5,016 nucleotides of DNA from Nitrososphaerales archaeon (GTDB lineage Archaea > Thermoproteota > Nitrososphaeria > Nitrososphaerales > Nitrososphaeraceae): positions 1 to 5,016 of the forward strand of contig JARBAV010000258.1 in the NCBI GenBank assembly GCA_029237515.1, in the 5' to 3' direction. Below, one piece after another: positions 4,615 to 5,016 of this stretch. The notes under the pieces are model-generated. The model searched no databases, was not told where the DNA came from, and saw only the letters and a program-made list of their open reading frames with translations. Each line of letters begins with the position of its first letter. Position 1 is the first letter of the stretch. The translations under genes and the position numbers were made by a program.

Positions 4615-5016
4615 CTAAGCGGCACATTCACCTCTAGCAGTTTTTGCAGTAAATCTTGTATCGCTACCGTAATCCTGATACGATTCGGGGTTTTGGTCTA
4701 CTGATGGAAGCTGCACAACAGCAGCTAAGGCTCCCTTAATGTCTTCGATGTCATGGACGGTGCCGATCGCTTCACCTTTCAACACCTTGTCAACCCAATG
4801 GCGAAGTGTCTCACCTTCGACATGTTCCTTCCTATAGATTTCTATTATTTTGAGAACCGTATCAATCACCCGCTTTGCCGGAACACGCATTATGACGCGC
4901 CCTAATTCACCACTTTCTCCTGCTGAGCCTCCAAACATCATAGTGTATGTTGGTGCCATTACACTGCCTATCCTAGACGCACCGCCAAAGAAGCCGATAG
5001 TCGCTATTTCATGTTG
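4615..5016 (-). CDS. Siroheme nitrite/sulfite reductase, C-terminal part
   Basis: The frame is open to the window edge and gives the last 133 residues; the ATG at 4959 is internal. The visible part begins QHEIATIGFFGG, which matches what follows the last iron-sulfur/siroheme cysteine in ferredoxin-dependent nitrite and sulfite reductases (CPNxCGQxxIADIGFxG). Next come the family's glycine-rich segment, MMFGGSAGESGELGRVIMRV, and the helical end with PAKRV and ETLRHWV. Such enzymes carry out six-electron reduction of nitrite to ammonia or sulfite to sulfide in the cytoplasm. Substrate cannot be told from this part. The following rhodanese gene, and a C-terminal tail (TARGECAA) carrying a near-terminal cysteine, lean toward sulfite. 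The N-terminal half and promoter lie outside the window. Confidence 0.85.
   Translation of the reverse strand, partial: QHEIATIGFFGGASRIGSVMAPTYTMMFGGSAGESGELGRVIMRVPAKRVIDTVLKIIEIYRKEHVEGETLRHWVDKVLKGEAIGTVHDIEDIKGALAAVVQLPSVDQNPESYQDYGSDTRFTAKTARGECAA

Overview
The window reads as chromosomal DNA of an archaeon, most likely an ammonia-oxidising Nitrososphaerota (Thaumarchaeota) lineage; this placement is inferred from gene content, not from a marker gene. The gene set is typically archaeal: a UPF0148/SSSCA1-type zinc-ribbon protein, a PAC2 proteasome-chaperone homologue, a short archaeal/actinobacterial-type inositol-1-phosphate synthase, and a COG1325 RNA-binding protein of the exosome-associated family. 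Genes are mostly single transcription units with TATA-like boxes about 30-40 nt upstream of their starts and no convincing Shine-Dalgarno sequences, as expected for archaeal promoters with leaderless or short-leader mRNAs. Base composition is moderately AT-rich throughout, with no obvious foreign segment.

Layout. 2-115 (+): tail of an unrecognised gene. 116-241: convergent gap holding a perfect 18-bp palindrome made of two tandem GAATATTC units. 242-667 (-): UPF0148-type zinc-ribbon protein. 668-883: divergent regulatory region with a consensus TTTATATA box on the minus strand, a strong imperfect hairpin in the presumed leader, a short direct repeat, and a third copy of the palindrome core. 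884-1048 (+): a 54-residue small protein of unknown function. 1182-1886 (+): PAC2-family protein. 1961-3034 (-): inositol-1-phosphate synthase, convergent with PAC2. 3035-3203: divergent promoter region in which each TATA-like box is associated with its own inverted repeat. 3204-3608 (+): COG1325 RNA-binding protein, apparently starting at TTG. 3609-3732: convergent gap with interleaved inverted repeats. 3733-5016 (-): a two-gene unit in which the C-terminal part of a siroheme nitrite/sulfite reductase is followed after 6 nt by a two-domain rhodanese.

Functional picture. The genes are mostly core housekeeping functions: RNA processing, proteasome assembly, inositol for polar lipids, and sulfur or nitrogen assimilation. 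The one clear functional pairing is reductase plus rhodanese, which suggests assimilatory sulfur chemistry rather than nitrite reduction alone. I found no mobile element, CRISPR array, tRNA, rRNA or defence system. The most unusual material is at small scale: palindromes at promoters, a structured leader, a methionine in place of a conserved lysine in the inositol-phosphate synthase, and a small protein gene.
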